From NCBI GenBank assembly GCA_964533055.1, contig CAZHKZ010000011.1:1-27596 (forward strand): a stretch of 27,596 nt of DNA, given 5' to 3'. Positions within the stretch are counted from its first letter, which is position 1, and each line of letters starts with the position of its first letter. Shown here piece by piece: positions 16,811 to 23,026 of the stretch. The notes beneath the pieces were generated by a model. It ran no database searches. It worked only from the letters and a program-made list of their open reading frames with translations, and was not told the origin of the DNA. Origin of the DNA: JACROF01 sp964533055 (GTDB taxonomy: Bacteria; Patescibacteriota; Microgenomatia; Levybacterales; UBA12049). Made by a program: the position numbers and the translations under genes.

Positions 16811-16906
16811 AAAAAACCCGACTTGTGGTCGGGGAGAATAGTTGGGCAAATGGTCTTTATGATAGGCAAGTTCCAACTATTTTCTCCGACTCTCACTTAC
16901 GTGAGA
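16811..16906 (-). terminator. Attenuator-like terminator with competing long stem
   Basis: The terminator is CCCGAC-GTCGGG followed on the minus strand by six Ts (plus 16811-16833). Its GTCGGG half is also part of a longer stem: plus 16828-16845 pairs with 16873-16890 over 18 positions with two mismatches. The two folds exclude each other. A third hairpin TCTCAC/GTGAGA (16891-16906) lies next to the predicted RNA start. This is the layout of a transcription attenuator or riboswitch; the product would be a short RNA of about 110 nt when terminated. Confidence 0.65.
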
Positions 16907-16927
16907 TAAGAATCACAAAGTTGGTGT

Positions 16928-16956
16928 AGTGTAGCACATACTATAAGACTTGTCAA
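16928..16956 (-). promoter_or_regulatory. Promoter of the PASTA operon leader
   Basis: On the minus strand: TTGACA (16951-16956), 17 nt and TACACT (16928-16933). The first spacer bases, AGTCTTATA, nearly repeat at the promoters near 21500 and 19210 (AGTCCTATA). Confidence 0.65.
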
Positions 16957-16990
16957 GTTAAGTAGCAAGGATAGATACGAATATAAATAG

Positions 16991-17085
16991 GAGAAAATAG
17001 ATAGTTATTATGGGATTATTTTATGCAGCCGGTAGCGGCACATAGTACTTGTAGAGGCTAGGGGAGTCGCCTATGGCGACGTTAA
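16991..17085. repeat. Diverged intergenic repeat, copy 1
   Basis: This block upstream of a TTGACAAGTC promoter resembles the block at 21618-21706. Shared parts in the same order on the plus strand are GATAGTTA, GCAGCCGGTAGCG (other copy CCAGCCGCTAGCG) and GTCGCCTATGGCGAC (other copy GACGCCTATAGCGTC). The last part is a hairpin in both. Confidence 0.5.
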
Positions 17086-17095
17086 TTTGAAAAAG

Positions 17096-17141
17096 TCGTA
17101 TCTAGGGGCCGATTGGGCCGAGGTCGAACCCCTAGATACGA
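17096..17141 (-). terminator. Terminator of the gene at 17239
   Basis: A perfect 13-bp inverted repeat, TCGTATCTAGGGG (17096-17108) and CCCCTAGATACGA (17129-17141), is followed on the minus strand by CTTTTTC. The arm CCTAGATACGA also occurs upstream of the same gene near 18334. Confidence 0.8.
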
Positions 17142-17238
17142 TTAAGGGAGATGCGCTAATGCATCGCCGACAAGCTGGTATTCAGGGTCCGGGTCCCATT
17201 CTAACAGTTGTCAGCAAAGCATCAGCGCAGGTAGCAGT

Positions 17239-18075
17239 CTACTGGTCCGCGGCAGCGAGAGTCTCTCGACAATCGCCTTCCGGTGGCCAGAAGGTGTAGA
17301 ATCCTGGAGTGACCAGGTCTCCGCCTGACAGCTGTGGGCCGTCAAACTGAGCGATCCATCCATCAGGGACAGTCGTTTCAGTCTCGACTTGAACAACGAC
17401 GCCGAATCCGGCTTCCTTGTTGTCGATCGTCGCGGTTTGATCCTCCATGACTGTCCATTTCATCTTCTTCGCCAGGTCGCGTCCTGTCATGCAGGTTTCA
17501 TCGCCAGTGGTTGAAGATGCGGAGCTGTCGGTGGATGATGTCGCATTGGTAGCGCCCGGGTCGAACTTGTCGCCCTTTTTGGGCGGGTTCGCGTCATTGT
17601 ATGGATAGTAGGTCAGCCGGGGACCGGTGACAGTCCCATCGCTGGCGCGAACGGTGTCGTCGCAGTCTTCGGGCAGATCGCCCTCAACTGTGGTATTGCC
17701 GCTGTAGGTGTAGCCGCAGCTTGGCTGCGAGCCGTCGATTGCACCATGGCTGGGGACTGTCAGCGTGACATTGCCGCCGAAACCCTCATTGGGTCCCAAG
17801 ACGACGAAGCCGTCGAAAACAGCCTCAGCTGTGGTTTTGCTGCAGCGGTACTCATGGGTAGTTATTCGACTCGTTTCGACTCCCGCGAGGGAGGCGCCGA
17901 GTTCCTGAACACCCTTCGTGTTCTGCGGAAAATTGGCCTTGAGCCAGCCGCACTTTGCCGTGGCGAATTCCTGGCTACCGGGCGCGTCTGCAGCCTTGGC
18001 CATTCCCGCCGAACCGGCGAGAAGAGTCATGATGATTGCGAACGTTCCGAGAGCTGACAACAACAAACGTTTCAT
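17239..18075 (-). CDS. Secreted protein with two P-x-GW-type repeats (B)
   Basis: The 278-aa product starts with a clear signal peptide (MKRLLLSALG, hydrophobic core, AKA near residue 28). The mature part appears to hold two related units. The first is around NEGFGGNVTLTVPSHG. The second is around EAGFGVVVQVETETTVPDGW, ending in TPGFYTFWPPEGDC. A Ser/Thr-rich linker lies between, and several cysteines suggest disulfides. No known domain is recognised. I took the ATG at 18075 because GGGAGG stands just before it and the signal peptide starts there; an in-frame ATG at 18159 with its own AAAGGGG would add 28 residues. A perfect hairpin CTGAGCGC/GCGCTCAG (18100-18119) lies just before. GC-rich; terminator at 17096-17141. 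Confidence 0.8.
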   Translation of the reverse strand: MKRLLLSALGTFAIIMTLLAGSAGMAKAADAPGSQEFATAKCGWLKANFPQNTKGVQELGASLAGVETSRITTHEYRCSKTTAEAVFDGFVVLGPNEGFGGNVTLTVPSHGAIDGSQPSCGYTYSGNTTVEGDLPEDCDDTVRASDGTVTGPRLTYYPYNDANPPKKGDKFDPGATNATSSTDSSASSTTGDETCMTGRDLAKKMKWTVMEDQTATIDNKEAGFGVVVQVETETTVPDGWIAQFDGPQLSGGDLVTPGFYTFWPPEGDCRETLAAADQ

Positions 18076-18390
18076 TTTTTCCTCCCGAGAGTGATACTTC
18101 TGAGCGCAAGCGCGCTCAGATTCTTTCGAACTTGAACGAGACCTGGTCATAGGCACCACCCCTTTCTTGGTGGTTTATAAAAAACGGACAATTGCTGTGG
18201 CTCATTCCCTAGATCGCTATCCCGTGTGGGAGAGCAGTCTGGGGTAGGAGCCACATATCGTCCCACCTCTAAATGAGATGCGAGACAGTATGTGACTCCA
18301 AATTGAGCCTACTTTTTGATTTCTGTTAGAAATCCTAGATACGATGTTAAAGTTCTATTCAACAAGCTTTCAGTCTCCGCATTGGAGAAT
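18076..18390 (-). ncRNA. Structured leader of the secreted-protein gene
   Basis: In transcript order it has the hairpin TCTCC/GGAGA (18374-18388), boxA-like CTTTAACA (18345-18352), the sequence TCGTATCTAGG complementary to an arm of the gene's own terminator, GATTTCT/AGAAATC, and a 58-nt rod at 18197-18254. The rod has arms GTGGCTC/GAGCCAC, size-matched internal loops of 3, 6 and 1 nt, and a GTGT end loop. Then come ACCACC/GGTGGT and the hairpin before the Shine-Dalgarno sequence. I did not find a strong promoter; weak candidates lie around 18390-18420. The stretch 18391-18483 shows nothing else clear. Confidence 0.45.
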
Positions 18391-18483
18391 TAGGCCTATA
18401 GAATATCCATCGTAGATGGAGAGGAAAGTAAAAGCGTGGAGTAGGGGTAGGTTGGCTTTTAACTCTTCTCTCCAGCCGCGAGG

Positions 18484-19164
18484 TTATTTAGCTGCTTTCT
18501 TTCGTAAGACGAGCCCAGCTGCTGCTGATGGGATAAGGCCGATCAAAGCAAAGAGCTCTGGGCCTGTTTTAGGAGTAGAAGTCGTAACTGGTGCTGGGAA
18601 GACAGAGAGTCCACCCTTTGTTGTAGTAGCAGTTGCGTGTGAGATACAGAATGAAGCTTCATCATGTGCTGAAGCAGCAGATGAGTTCATATCTACTTTG
18701 TTAGTAGTGCAGATGACTCCCTGATCTACTGGAAGCGATGTATTATCAACTACTGTAAGTGAAAGGTCAAAAGTTTTTGACTCTCCAGGATTGAGCTTGT
18801 CTACATTCATAGTAACTGTATTTCCACCACTAAGACCTCCCTTTGTTGCTGGGAGCTTTGTGTACTGTGGGATGATGTCAGTTACAACGATGTTAGAAAG
18901 ACTAGATGTGCTTGAGTTGGTAACAACGATCTTAAATGGCACTGTTTGATTTGGTGCATACTTAGCGTCATTTGGACCAAGGTTGTCAACGAATTTCTTA
19001 GTAGATGGATTTTGAACAGTCTTGTCTACAACTACAGTTGTAGTTGAAGGACAATTACTTGTTCCGTACTGAGTTTGGCAATTTGTACCATAGTCTGCAT
19101 GTACGACTGAAGCGCCTGCGAACAGGGAAGTAGTGATAGCTGTTAAAAGAATAAGCTTTTTCAT
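18484..19164 (-). CDS. DUF11-type surface protein with TGPE sorting-like tail (paralogue 1)
   Basis: The 226-aa protein has a signal peptide ending VHA (23), an N-terminal Cys pair (C29, C37), a DUF11-like immunoglobulin-type domain with VPFKIVVTNSSTSSLSNIVV and VTDIIPQYTKLP, two later cysteines (GVICTTN, ASFCISH), and a Thr/Pro stalk. It ends in TPKTGPELFALIGLIP, a hydrophobic helix and RKKAAK, which resembles an LPXTG-like cell-wall sorting signal. It is paralogous to the gene at 26711. The start at 19164 fits the signal peptide; an upstream ATG at 19191 would add nine residues. Composition is closer to the backbone than to its GC-rich neighbours. Probably a surface-displayed adhesin or coat component. 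Confidence 0.85.
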   Translation of the reverse strand: MKKLILLTAITTSLFAGASVVHADYGTNCQTQYGTSNCPSTTTVVVDKTVQNPSTKKFVDNLGPNDAKYAPNQTVPFKIVVTNSSTSSLSNIVVTDIIPQYTKLPATKGGLSGGNTVTMNVDKLNPGESKTFDLSLTVVDNTSLPVDQGVICTTNKVDMNSSAASAHDEASFCISHATATTTKGGLSVFPAPVTTSTPKTGPELFALIGLIPSAAAGLVLRKKAAK

Positions 19165-19194
19165 AATGTGTGAGCCGGGGCTCAGGATCAACGG

Positions 19195-19224
19195 ACTATA
19201 TCATATAGCTATAGGACTTGTCAA
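19195..19224 (-). promoter_or_regulatory. Promoter of DUF11 paralogue 1
   Basis: On the minus strand: TTGACA (19219-19224), 18 nt and TATAGT (19195-19200). The spacer begins AGTCCTATAG, as at 21516. The leader is about 24 nt without a Shine-Dalgarno sequence. The remaining space from 19225 to 19314 holds nothing clear. Confidence 0.65.
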
Positions 19225-19314
19225 GCGTTTCGGTAATCAACCGCTATAAGCCTATGAGAAAGTTTGATGATGACGTATATACTGTCATTCAGGCATGAAT
19301 TAGCAAAAAATGAC

Positions 19315-19350
19315 AAAAAAAGGAGGGTGCCGTACGAGACGACACCCTCC
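19315..19350 (-). terminator. Terminator of the 21196-19378 gene group
   Basis: The stem GGAGGGTG (19322-19329) and CACCCTCC (19343-19350) is followed on the minus strand by seven Ts. It closes the run of four small genes upstream. Confidence 0.9.
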
Positions 19351-19377
19351 AGGGATGTTTGGACACTAAGGTAGGAG

Positions 19378-19764
19378 CTAGCTCTGGAGAGCCTGCTCCT
19401 GAATGCTGATATACATTCGTTCGCGGCTGCTCTTGCAGCGAGCGTTGAACAAGCTTCGTCGTTTGTTGATGTTGGCATCTGCCAGCATTAGGCCGATGAG
19501 GCCAGCGACGATCGGGAATACGACTTTGAAGAACTGCATCTCACTCCTCCAGGGCTCACTGACGAGCACTACGATCCCTATGACGAAAAATGCTTCTGCC
19601 CAGATTGGGGCAATCGACAATTTCGATGCGGGTTTCGTGGTCTCAGGCGTGGCTACCTGGCGGGTGGTTTTGGTCGTGCTGATGTCTACGAATCGGTAGC
19701 GCTTGAGAGGCGCAGGTCTGTAGGCATCGAGTCTCAGAATTTGATCTTCTGGGAAAACTTCCAT
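19378..19764 (-). CDS. Small protein with two membrane helices
   Basis: This 128-aa product is not recognised. Residues 1-48 are soluble, basic and Thr/Lys-rich. Two hydrophobic segments follow (about 51-69 and 78-95) with a short loop, and a basic, Arg/Ser-rich tail closes it. It is the last gene of the group that ends at the terminator 19315-19350. It lies 79 nt after the gene at 19844, with AAAAGGAAC well upstream of the ATG. GC-rich compared with the backbone. It may anchor or partner the exported proteins next to it, but this is only inferred from position. Confidence 0.65.
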   Translation of the reverse strand: MEVFPEDQILRLDAYRPAPLKRYRFVDISTTKTTRQVATPETTKPASKLSIAPIWAEAFFVIGIVVLVSEPWRSEMQFFKVVFPIVAGLIGLMLADANINKRRSLFNARCKSSRERMYISIQEQALQS

Positions 19765-19843
19765 GGATTGCTCGCTGTTCCTTTTCGTGAGGGTTTGTCA
19801 GTCGAGCGGGATGATCTACGAGGGCGCGGGCCCAGTTGGCTTG

Positions 19844-20074
19844 TTAGGCCAGAAAACGTTTGATCTCCTGGTAAAATGTCTCGGATGGGCCGAGATCCCT
19901 CTTCCTCTCGAAGAATCCATGGATGTTGCTCTGAATCGCAGGGATGGTCACCCCTTTTCTATTGGTGGGTTCCCAGACTCCCTCTGCGATTCGCTCAAGT
20001 AGAATTCCTGAGGATATCATGATGAGCACAATTCTACGCTCTCGATCATGATAGAGAGTAACGACGAGATTCAT
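19844..20074 (-). CDS. Hypothetical protein, 76 aa
   Basis: The product has no recognised domain. It mixes charged and hydrophobic segments (VVTLYHDRERRIVLIMISSG, then a basic middle and an amphipathic end) and has no signal peptide. Its ATG comes 1 nt after the TGA of the gene at 20076, and GAGGATTGAG directly before it serves as ribosome-binding site, so translation is probably coupled. This tight coupling supports it as real. Confidence 0.6.
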   Translation of the reverse strand: MNLVVTLYHDRERRIVLIMISSGILLERIAEGVWEPTNRKGVTIPAIQSNIHGFFERKRDLGPSETFYQEIKRFLA

Positions 20075-20075
20075 C

Positions 20076-20396
20076 TCAATCCTCCTCTGGTTCCTGCACT
20101 GGGGCAGGAGGTAGAGATACGATCCTCTGGAGCTCTTCCTTGCTATAGGAGGTCACTTTGCGAGGTTCGCCATACTCGACCTGTGGGCCGAGTTCGATCT
20201 CGCCTCGATCATGCCGAAGGTTTCCGAGGAATTCGAGCTCGGTATGTCTGGAGAATATCCAGACCTCACCGCTTCTAAAGAAGATTTGATCAGGTGTTTC
20301 TGGCTTCTGATAGATCACGTGAGTGATCACGTCAGGATGACCAAAGGCTGTCTTTTTTACGACAACTGCACCTGGTTGTACGTCATGCATCTTCAT
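20076..20396 (-). CDS. Hypothetical protein, 106 aa
   Basis: Not recognised. The sequence alternates short beta-type segments (VQPGAVVVKKTAFG, DVITHVIYQK, EVWIFSRHTELEFLG), which suggests a small beta-barrel such as an SH3- or KOW-like fold. It ends with an acidic proline-rich tail (PPAPVQEPEED). No signal peptide, so probably cytosolic. AAGG stands 9 nt before the ATG. It is preceded by 341 nt of structured sequence after the gene at 20738 and coupled to the 76-aa gene after it. Fold assignment is a guess from pattern only. Confidence 0.65.
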   Translation of the reverse strand: MKMHDVQPGAVVVKKTAFGHPDVITHVIYQKPETPDQIFFRSGEVWIFSRHTELEFLGNLRHDRGEIELGPQVEYGEPRKVTSYSKEELQRIVSLPPAPVQEPEED

Positions 20397-20737
20397 TTCA
20401 AAATCCTTGTCTGAGGAATATACCTCAAGAAATGCGATCCATGCATCTCAAATGATGCCGGCAATCGGGCACCCTTATGCAAAGCAATTCCTGCCCGAAA
20501 TTACTTCTAAAGAGTACCCGGTGGCCGACATCACATAAATGTGTATCTGATGTATTCCTTAGCGCCTTGTTAAGGAGCTTCGCTTTGTGAAGCGACGCAA
20601 ACCCTTGTAGAAGCGCTCTTGTGACGCGAGGATGTAAACCTCGGGAGCAAGTAAGCTTCTAGCGGGGTTAAAGACCTCTCTCTTATCAGCTCTCGACTAT
20701 CCCAATGGACACTCGACACCTGACAGCAGGGCAGTCA
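20397..20737 (-). ncRNA. Structured spacer or leader between two island genes
   Basis: There is no gene in these 341 nt. In minus-strand order they hold GGTCTTTAACC (20666-20676), a large rod (20600-20669), the hairpin CGCTT/AAGCG (20581-20594), the boxA-like GCTCCTTAACAAGG (20565-20578), a hairpin CACAT/ATGTG (20532-20543), and a stem TCGGGCA/TGCCCGA (20465-20498). GCTCCTTAACAA differs from the classical boxA GCTCTTTAACA by one base in the core. The segment 20511-20538 repeats part of the PASTA leader. Confidence 0.5.
20600..20669. other. 70-nt rod with nearly symmetric internal loops
   Basis: Five nested stems were found: AACCC/GGGTT, TAGAAGC/GCTTCTA, CTTG/CAAG and CGAGG/CCTCG with a 7-nt end loop. 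They are separated by internal loops of near-equal size on both sides (3/3, 3/3, 5/4). Such regular rods recur in the other island leaders. Chance formation of all stems is unlikely. Confidence 0.65.
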
Positions 20738-21196
20738 TTATACTAAATCTTTCCTATCTACGCATATTTCCATATGTGGAGGTGGGAAAAAGGCATTCAA
20801 ATAGAGGTCTGGGGTGCCCGAAGGCGCCCCAGACGTGGGTAGAGTATTGGACAAAAGTCCAAGTTGAGTTTGGCACTCGATGGTGCCGGGCGGGATGATC
20901 AAGGCTTGACCAACGCGCAAATCGCGCTTCTTGTCGGTCGGACCGATCTGACCATCAGTGGTGACTGCTGACCATCCTTTTGGGAGGTTGGTCGCAAAGC
21001 CAACAATGACTTCGCGACTGCCATCCAGGCTTACGCCTGGAAGTACTTGCCACTTGGCATTTCGCGTCTTCGCGATCTCCCAGACGGGCATACAGCGCCC
21101 ATCCAGGTTTGGATAAAAATGTCCGAGCCCGAAGGCGCAGGCGATGAGCGCGGCTATGAGGCCAATCGCCACTATCGCGCCAATGATATTTCTCAT
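20738..21196 (-). CDS. Small membrane-anchored exported protein, P-x-GW family (C)
   Basis: The 152-aa product has an N-terminal membrane segment (about 4-27), then an outer domain with three or more cysteines. It contains EVIVGFATNLPKGWSAVTTD, then a basic stretch, ALIIPPGTIEC, a Ser/Thr/Pro linker and a short C-terminal region. The P-x-GW and late PPG-x-x-x-C pattern links it to the genes at 15357 and 17239. Start: AAGGAG 7 nt before the ATG. It is the first gene of a group running to 19378, behind a 290-nt leader. GC-rich relative to the backbone. Function unknown. Confidence 0.72.
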   Translation of the reverse strand: MRNIIGAIVAIGLIAALIACAFGLGHFYPNLDGRCMPVWEIAKTRNAKWQVLPGVSLDGSREVIVGFATNLPKGWSAVTTDGQIGPTDKKRDLRVGQALIIPPGTIECQTQLGLLSNTLPTSGAPSGTPDLYLNAFFPPPHMEICVDRKDLV

Positions 21197-21424
21197 TTCA
21201 ATTCTCCTTCTTGGTACGTTATTACTTTGCGCACCACGCGCAAAGAGTGGTACCAGCTGCTGCCAGGTGAGCAGGAGTCATGTAAGAGCGACATCCATGT
21301 TCACATGCAGGCAGAAGCTGGTACCAAAAATTCTAAATGAATGCCTTGTTAAAGTACTGCTCGCACCTGCGAGCTTCCATTATTTAAGTGACCGCGTTCG
21401 ACGCGGTTAAAGATCTTAAGAACT
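21197..21424 (-). ncRNA. Structured leader of the 20738 gene
   Basis: In transcript order it has boxA-like GATCTTTAACC (part of 21405-21414), the hairpin ACCGCG/CGCGGT (21391-21407), the hairpin GCTCGCA/TGCGAGC (21359-21374), and boxA-like CTTTAACAAGG (21344-21354). Next is a 79-nt rod (21248-21326) with perfect 11-bp arms TGGTACCAGCT/AGCTGGTACCA, a 2-by-2 loop, TGCC/GGCA and CATGT/ACATG. A further hairpin CTTTGCGC/GCGCAAAG lies just before the Shine-Dalgarno AAGGAG. No ORF with a start signal was found in it. Confidence 0.55.
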
Positions 21425-21464
21425 AAAAAAGACAGATCGGTTGCGCATTTGCAACGTCTCTGCC
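21425..21464 (-). terminator. Promoter-proximal terminator in the leader
   Basis: The stems GGCAGA/TCTGTC and GTTGC/GCAAC are followed by six Ts on the minus strand. It lies only about 20 nt after the predicted RNA start (near 21486), so it would yield a short RNA of about 60 nt unless bypassed. Confidence 0.7.
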
Positions 21465-21492
21465 TTATTGATATTCGGGCAGAATAGAGGAG

Positions 21493-21521
21493 ATACTATC
21501 AAATATTATAGGACTTGTCAA
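21493..21521 (-). promoter_or_regulatory. Promoter of the 20738 gene group
   Basis: On the minus strand: TTGACA (21516-21521), 17 nt and TAGTAT (21493-21498). The bases after the -35 are AGTCCTATA, shared with the promoter at 19195-19224. Confidence 0.65.
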
Positions 21522-21617
21522 GTGATACTGCTAGCTACAAAAACATTAAGAGATGTGATTAACAATGCACTATAAAATAAATCTAAACAATGATAATTGA
21601 ACCCAAAATAGATTAGT

Positions 21618-21706
21618 AGAAAGTAAGTGTTATAAGGATAGTTAGCCAGCCGCTAGCGTTTATACCTTTTGTGGGTGAATATGGCTGACGCCTATAGCGT
21701 CGATTA
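21618..21706. repeat. Diverged intergenic repeat, copy 2
   Basis: This is the counterpart of 16991-17085, again upstream of a TTGACAAGTC promoter. It contains GATAGTTA, CCAGCCGCTAGCG and the hairpin GACGCCTATAGCGTC in the same order. The surrounding 21522-21790 shows no gene; GGCCTATAGCG recurs once more near 21710. Confidence 0.5.
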
Positions 21707-21790
21707 CTGGCCTATAGCGAATGGCAAATAGCTAATAGTTGACCGGAAACCGAGAGCAGAAGACTGAAAATAAGCATGTCGTAGTTAGGT

Positions 21791-21817
21791 AGGAGGGCGC
21801 CGGTGGGGCGCCCTCCT
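21791..21817 (-). terminator. Hairpin after the XRE regulator gene
   Basis: Perfect arms AGGAGGGCGCC (21791-21801) and GGCGCCCTCCT (21807-21817) close a 5-nt loop. There is no T-run, so it may act by itself or stabilise the 3' end. Confidence 0.65.
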
Positions 21818-21834
21818 GAGTGAGAGAAGGAGTG

Positions 21835-22293
21835 CTAGGCTTTCGGACCAGGCATCGCGAATCTGGCTTGTTGGGCCAAGAGGCGCAAAATCTGACGCAT
21901 GTTGTCTCGATACTCACTTGGGACTGCTTCGTCCTGCAGGAGATCGAGGATCTCTCCGATGACTGGCTCACTAGCGAGCAGACTGCTGACATCTCTCGGG
22001 AGAAATCCAGCCGCCGCCAAAAGCGAGTCCAGTTGGGGCTGTTCAAGCTCCAAAGCCTCACCGAGTCGATCAACAGCTTCCCGGGTGGGCATCCGCGCTC
22101 CCGATTCCAATCGGGAGACATAACTGTGATCAAAGTCAGATCGCTCAGCCAGCTTGCTCTGCGAGACTTTGCGCTTTTCGCGCAGACTCTTCAGCAGGGC
22201 TCCGAAATCGGTGCCTCCGTGAACCGGAGAAGGATAAGTTCCTGCTTTGGGTTTTTGGACTCCAAGAGTCCCTGTGGTTACGGTTGCTACCAT
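21835..22293 (-). CDS. XRE-family HTH transcriptional regulator
   Basis: The 152-aa protein has a clear Cro/C1-type helix-turn-helix at about residues 30-85: ALLKSLREKRKVSQSKLAE, then DFDHSYVSRLESGARMPT. A helical, leucine-rich C-terminal part (SLLAAAGFLPRDVSSLL) may dimerise. Such proteins bind palindromic operators. It is the only recognisable regulator in the island, so it is a candidate controller of the neighbouring units; the TGTCAC/GTGACA palindrome at 23315-23332 is a possible site. The start uses GGAG 9 nt before the ATG. GC-rich. It lies on the left side of the assembly gap, and its promoter was not found with confidence. Confidence 0.92.
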   Translation of the reverse strand: MVATVTTGTLGVQKPKAGTYPSPVHGGTDFGALLKSLREKRKVSQSKLAERSDFDHSYVSRLESGARMPTREAVDRLGEALELEQPQLDSLLAAAGFLPRDVSSLLASEPVIGEILDLLQDEAVPSEYRDNMRQILRLLAQQARFAMPGPKA

Positions 22294-22592
22294 GAATTGT
22301 TACTCCACGTTTCTTGGCCTTTGCAAGCAAAGGGTGAGGTCAGAAGGCGAGTCTGGCGCGTGCCAGGACCCTTACTGTTCTGCCTCTGCGGGGAGGCTCT
22401 ATTGTGAGCGCTGAAGAACTCCTTTCTTTGGGTAATTGGTGTGAGTTGGTGGTCCAACCCCGCTTAGCGGGGAGGGCGGGCTCCACGTTGTCACTACGAC
22501 AAGTTGTAAACGTTCTCTAGAAGATACTGTTCCATGCTGATTTCTCTGCAGGAAAAGTATCCGATAGTGCGTGAATTGTATCTAAAATGAGG
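22294..22592 (-). other. Leader region of the regulator, up to the gap
   Basis: No gene is seen. It has the hairpin CCCCGC/GCGGGG near 22459-22473, and stem-forming pieces GTTCT/AGAAC with CCTC/GGAGG inside (about 22376-22426). The sequence is hairpin-rich like the other leaders but less regular. No strong promoter was found, and the true one may lie in or beyond the gap. Confidence 0.35.
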
Positions 22593-22692
22593 NNNNNNNN
22601 NNNNNNNNNNNNNNNNNNNNNNNNNNNNNNNNNNNNNNNNNNNNNNNNNNNNNNNNNNNNNNNNNNNNNNNNNNNNNNNNNNNNNNNNNNNN
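22593..22692. other. Assembly gap, 100 Ns
   Basis: Exactly 100 undetermined bases, typical of a scaffold gap of unknown length. Order and distance of the two sides are therefore not certain, and any ORF reading through it is not real. Confidence 0.99.
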
Positions 22693-22694
22693 GC

Positions 22695-22735
22695 AAAGAA
22701 AAACCCCTGCCTGGTCAGATGACCAAACAGGGGTG
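22695..22735 (-). terminator. Terminator at the gap edge
   Basis: The stem CCCCTG/CAGGGG (22704-22709 and 22728-22733) extends inward through G-U pairs to TGGTCA/TGACCA. On the minus strand it is followed by TTTTTC. It would end the unit that includes the 52-aa gene at 22868. Confidence 0.85.
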
Positions 22736-22747
22736 GAAATAGGGATG

Positions 22748-22800
22748 GCGCGAGCAAAGCGCAGATTAAGTCCCTTCTGGGATTATCCACTTGCTCGCGC
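22748..22800. other. Long hairpin after the 52-aa gene
   Basis: Perfect arms GCGCGAGCAA (22748-22757) and TTGCTCGCGC (22791-22800) enclose a smaller CCC/GGG stem. It stands between the 52-aa gene and the terminator next to the gap. Possibly a 3' stabilising element. Confidence 0.6.
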
Positions 22801-22867
22801 TGGGAAAAAATGTGCCGGCTAGACCGTTGGAGCTTGCGCTCTCAGATCTGGCCGACCGGATCGGCCG

Positions 22868-23026
22868 CTAGCTCGAGCTCGTCGAGCTCTGGCCGCTGGA
22901 ATCGCCGGCGTTGTTCTCGCCGAGGCTTCCGCCGTTGTTCGAACCAATCGATTGGTCGCCCAGAGGCTTCTCGCCGGCTTCGGGGGTGACGCTTGGGCTA
23001 TTCGAATCCTGGTTGAACCATTTCAT
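22868..23026 (-). CDS. Tiny Gly/Ser/Asn-rich protein, 52 aa
   Basis: The ORF starts MKWFNQDSNSPSVTPEAGEK and ends in a Ser-rich tail (SSGQSSTSSS). It is low-complexity, acidic to neutral, and probably disordered. There is no signal peptide or known domain. Evidence for reality is a good GAGGG 7 nt before the ATG, the same minus orientation as its neighbours, a promoter at 23226-23254, a long structured leader and a terminator downstream. Its short length keeps the call uncertain; the leader RNA could be the main product. Confidence 0.55.
   Translation of the reverse strand: MKWFNQDSNSPSVTPEAGEKPLGDQSIGSNNGGSLGENNAGDSSGQSSTSSS

Noticed and set aside
20600..20669. tRNA- or tmRNA-like gene
   Set aside because: The fold is a single rod, without a cloverleaf, a T-loop GTTCGA or a CCA end.
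22494..22790. Open reading frame on the minus strand running across the Ns
   Set aside because: It contains 100 undetermined bases and has a terminator hairpin inside its frame, so it is not a real gene.
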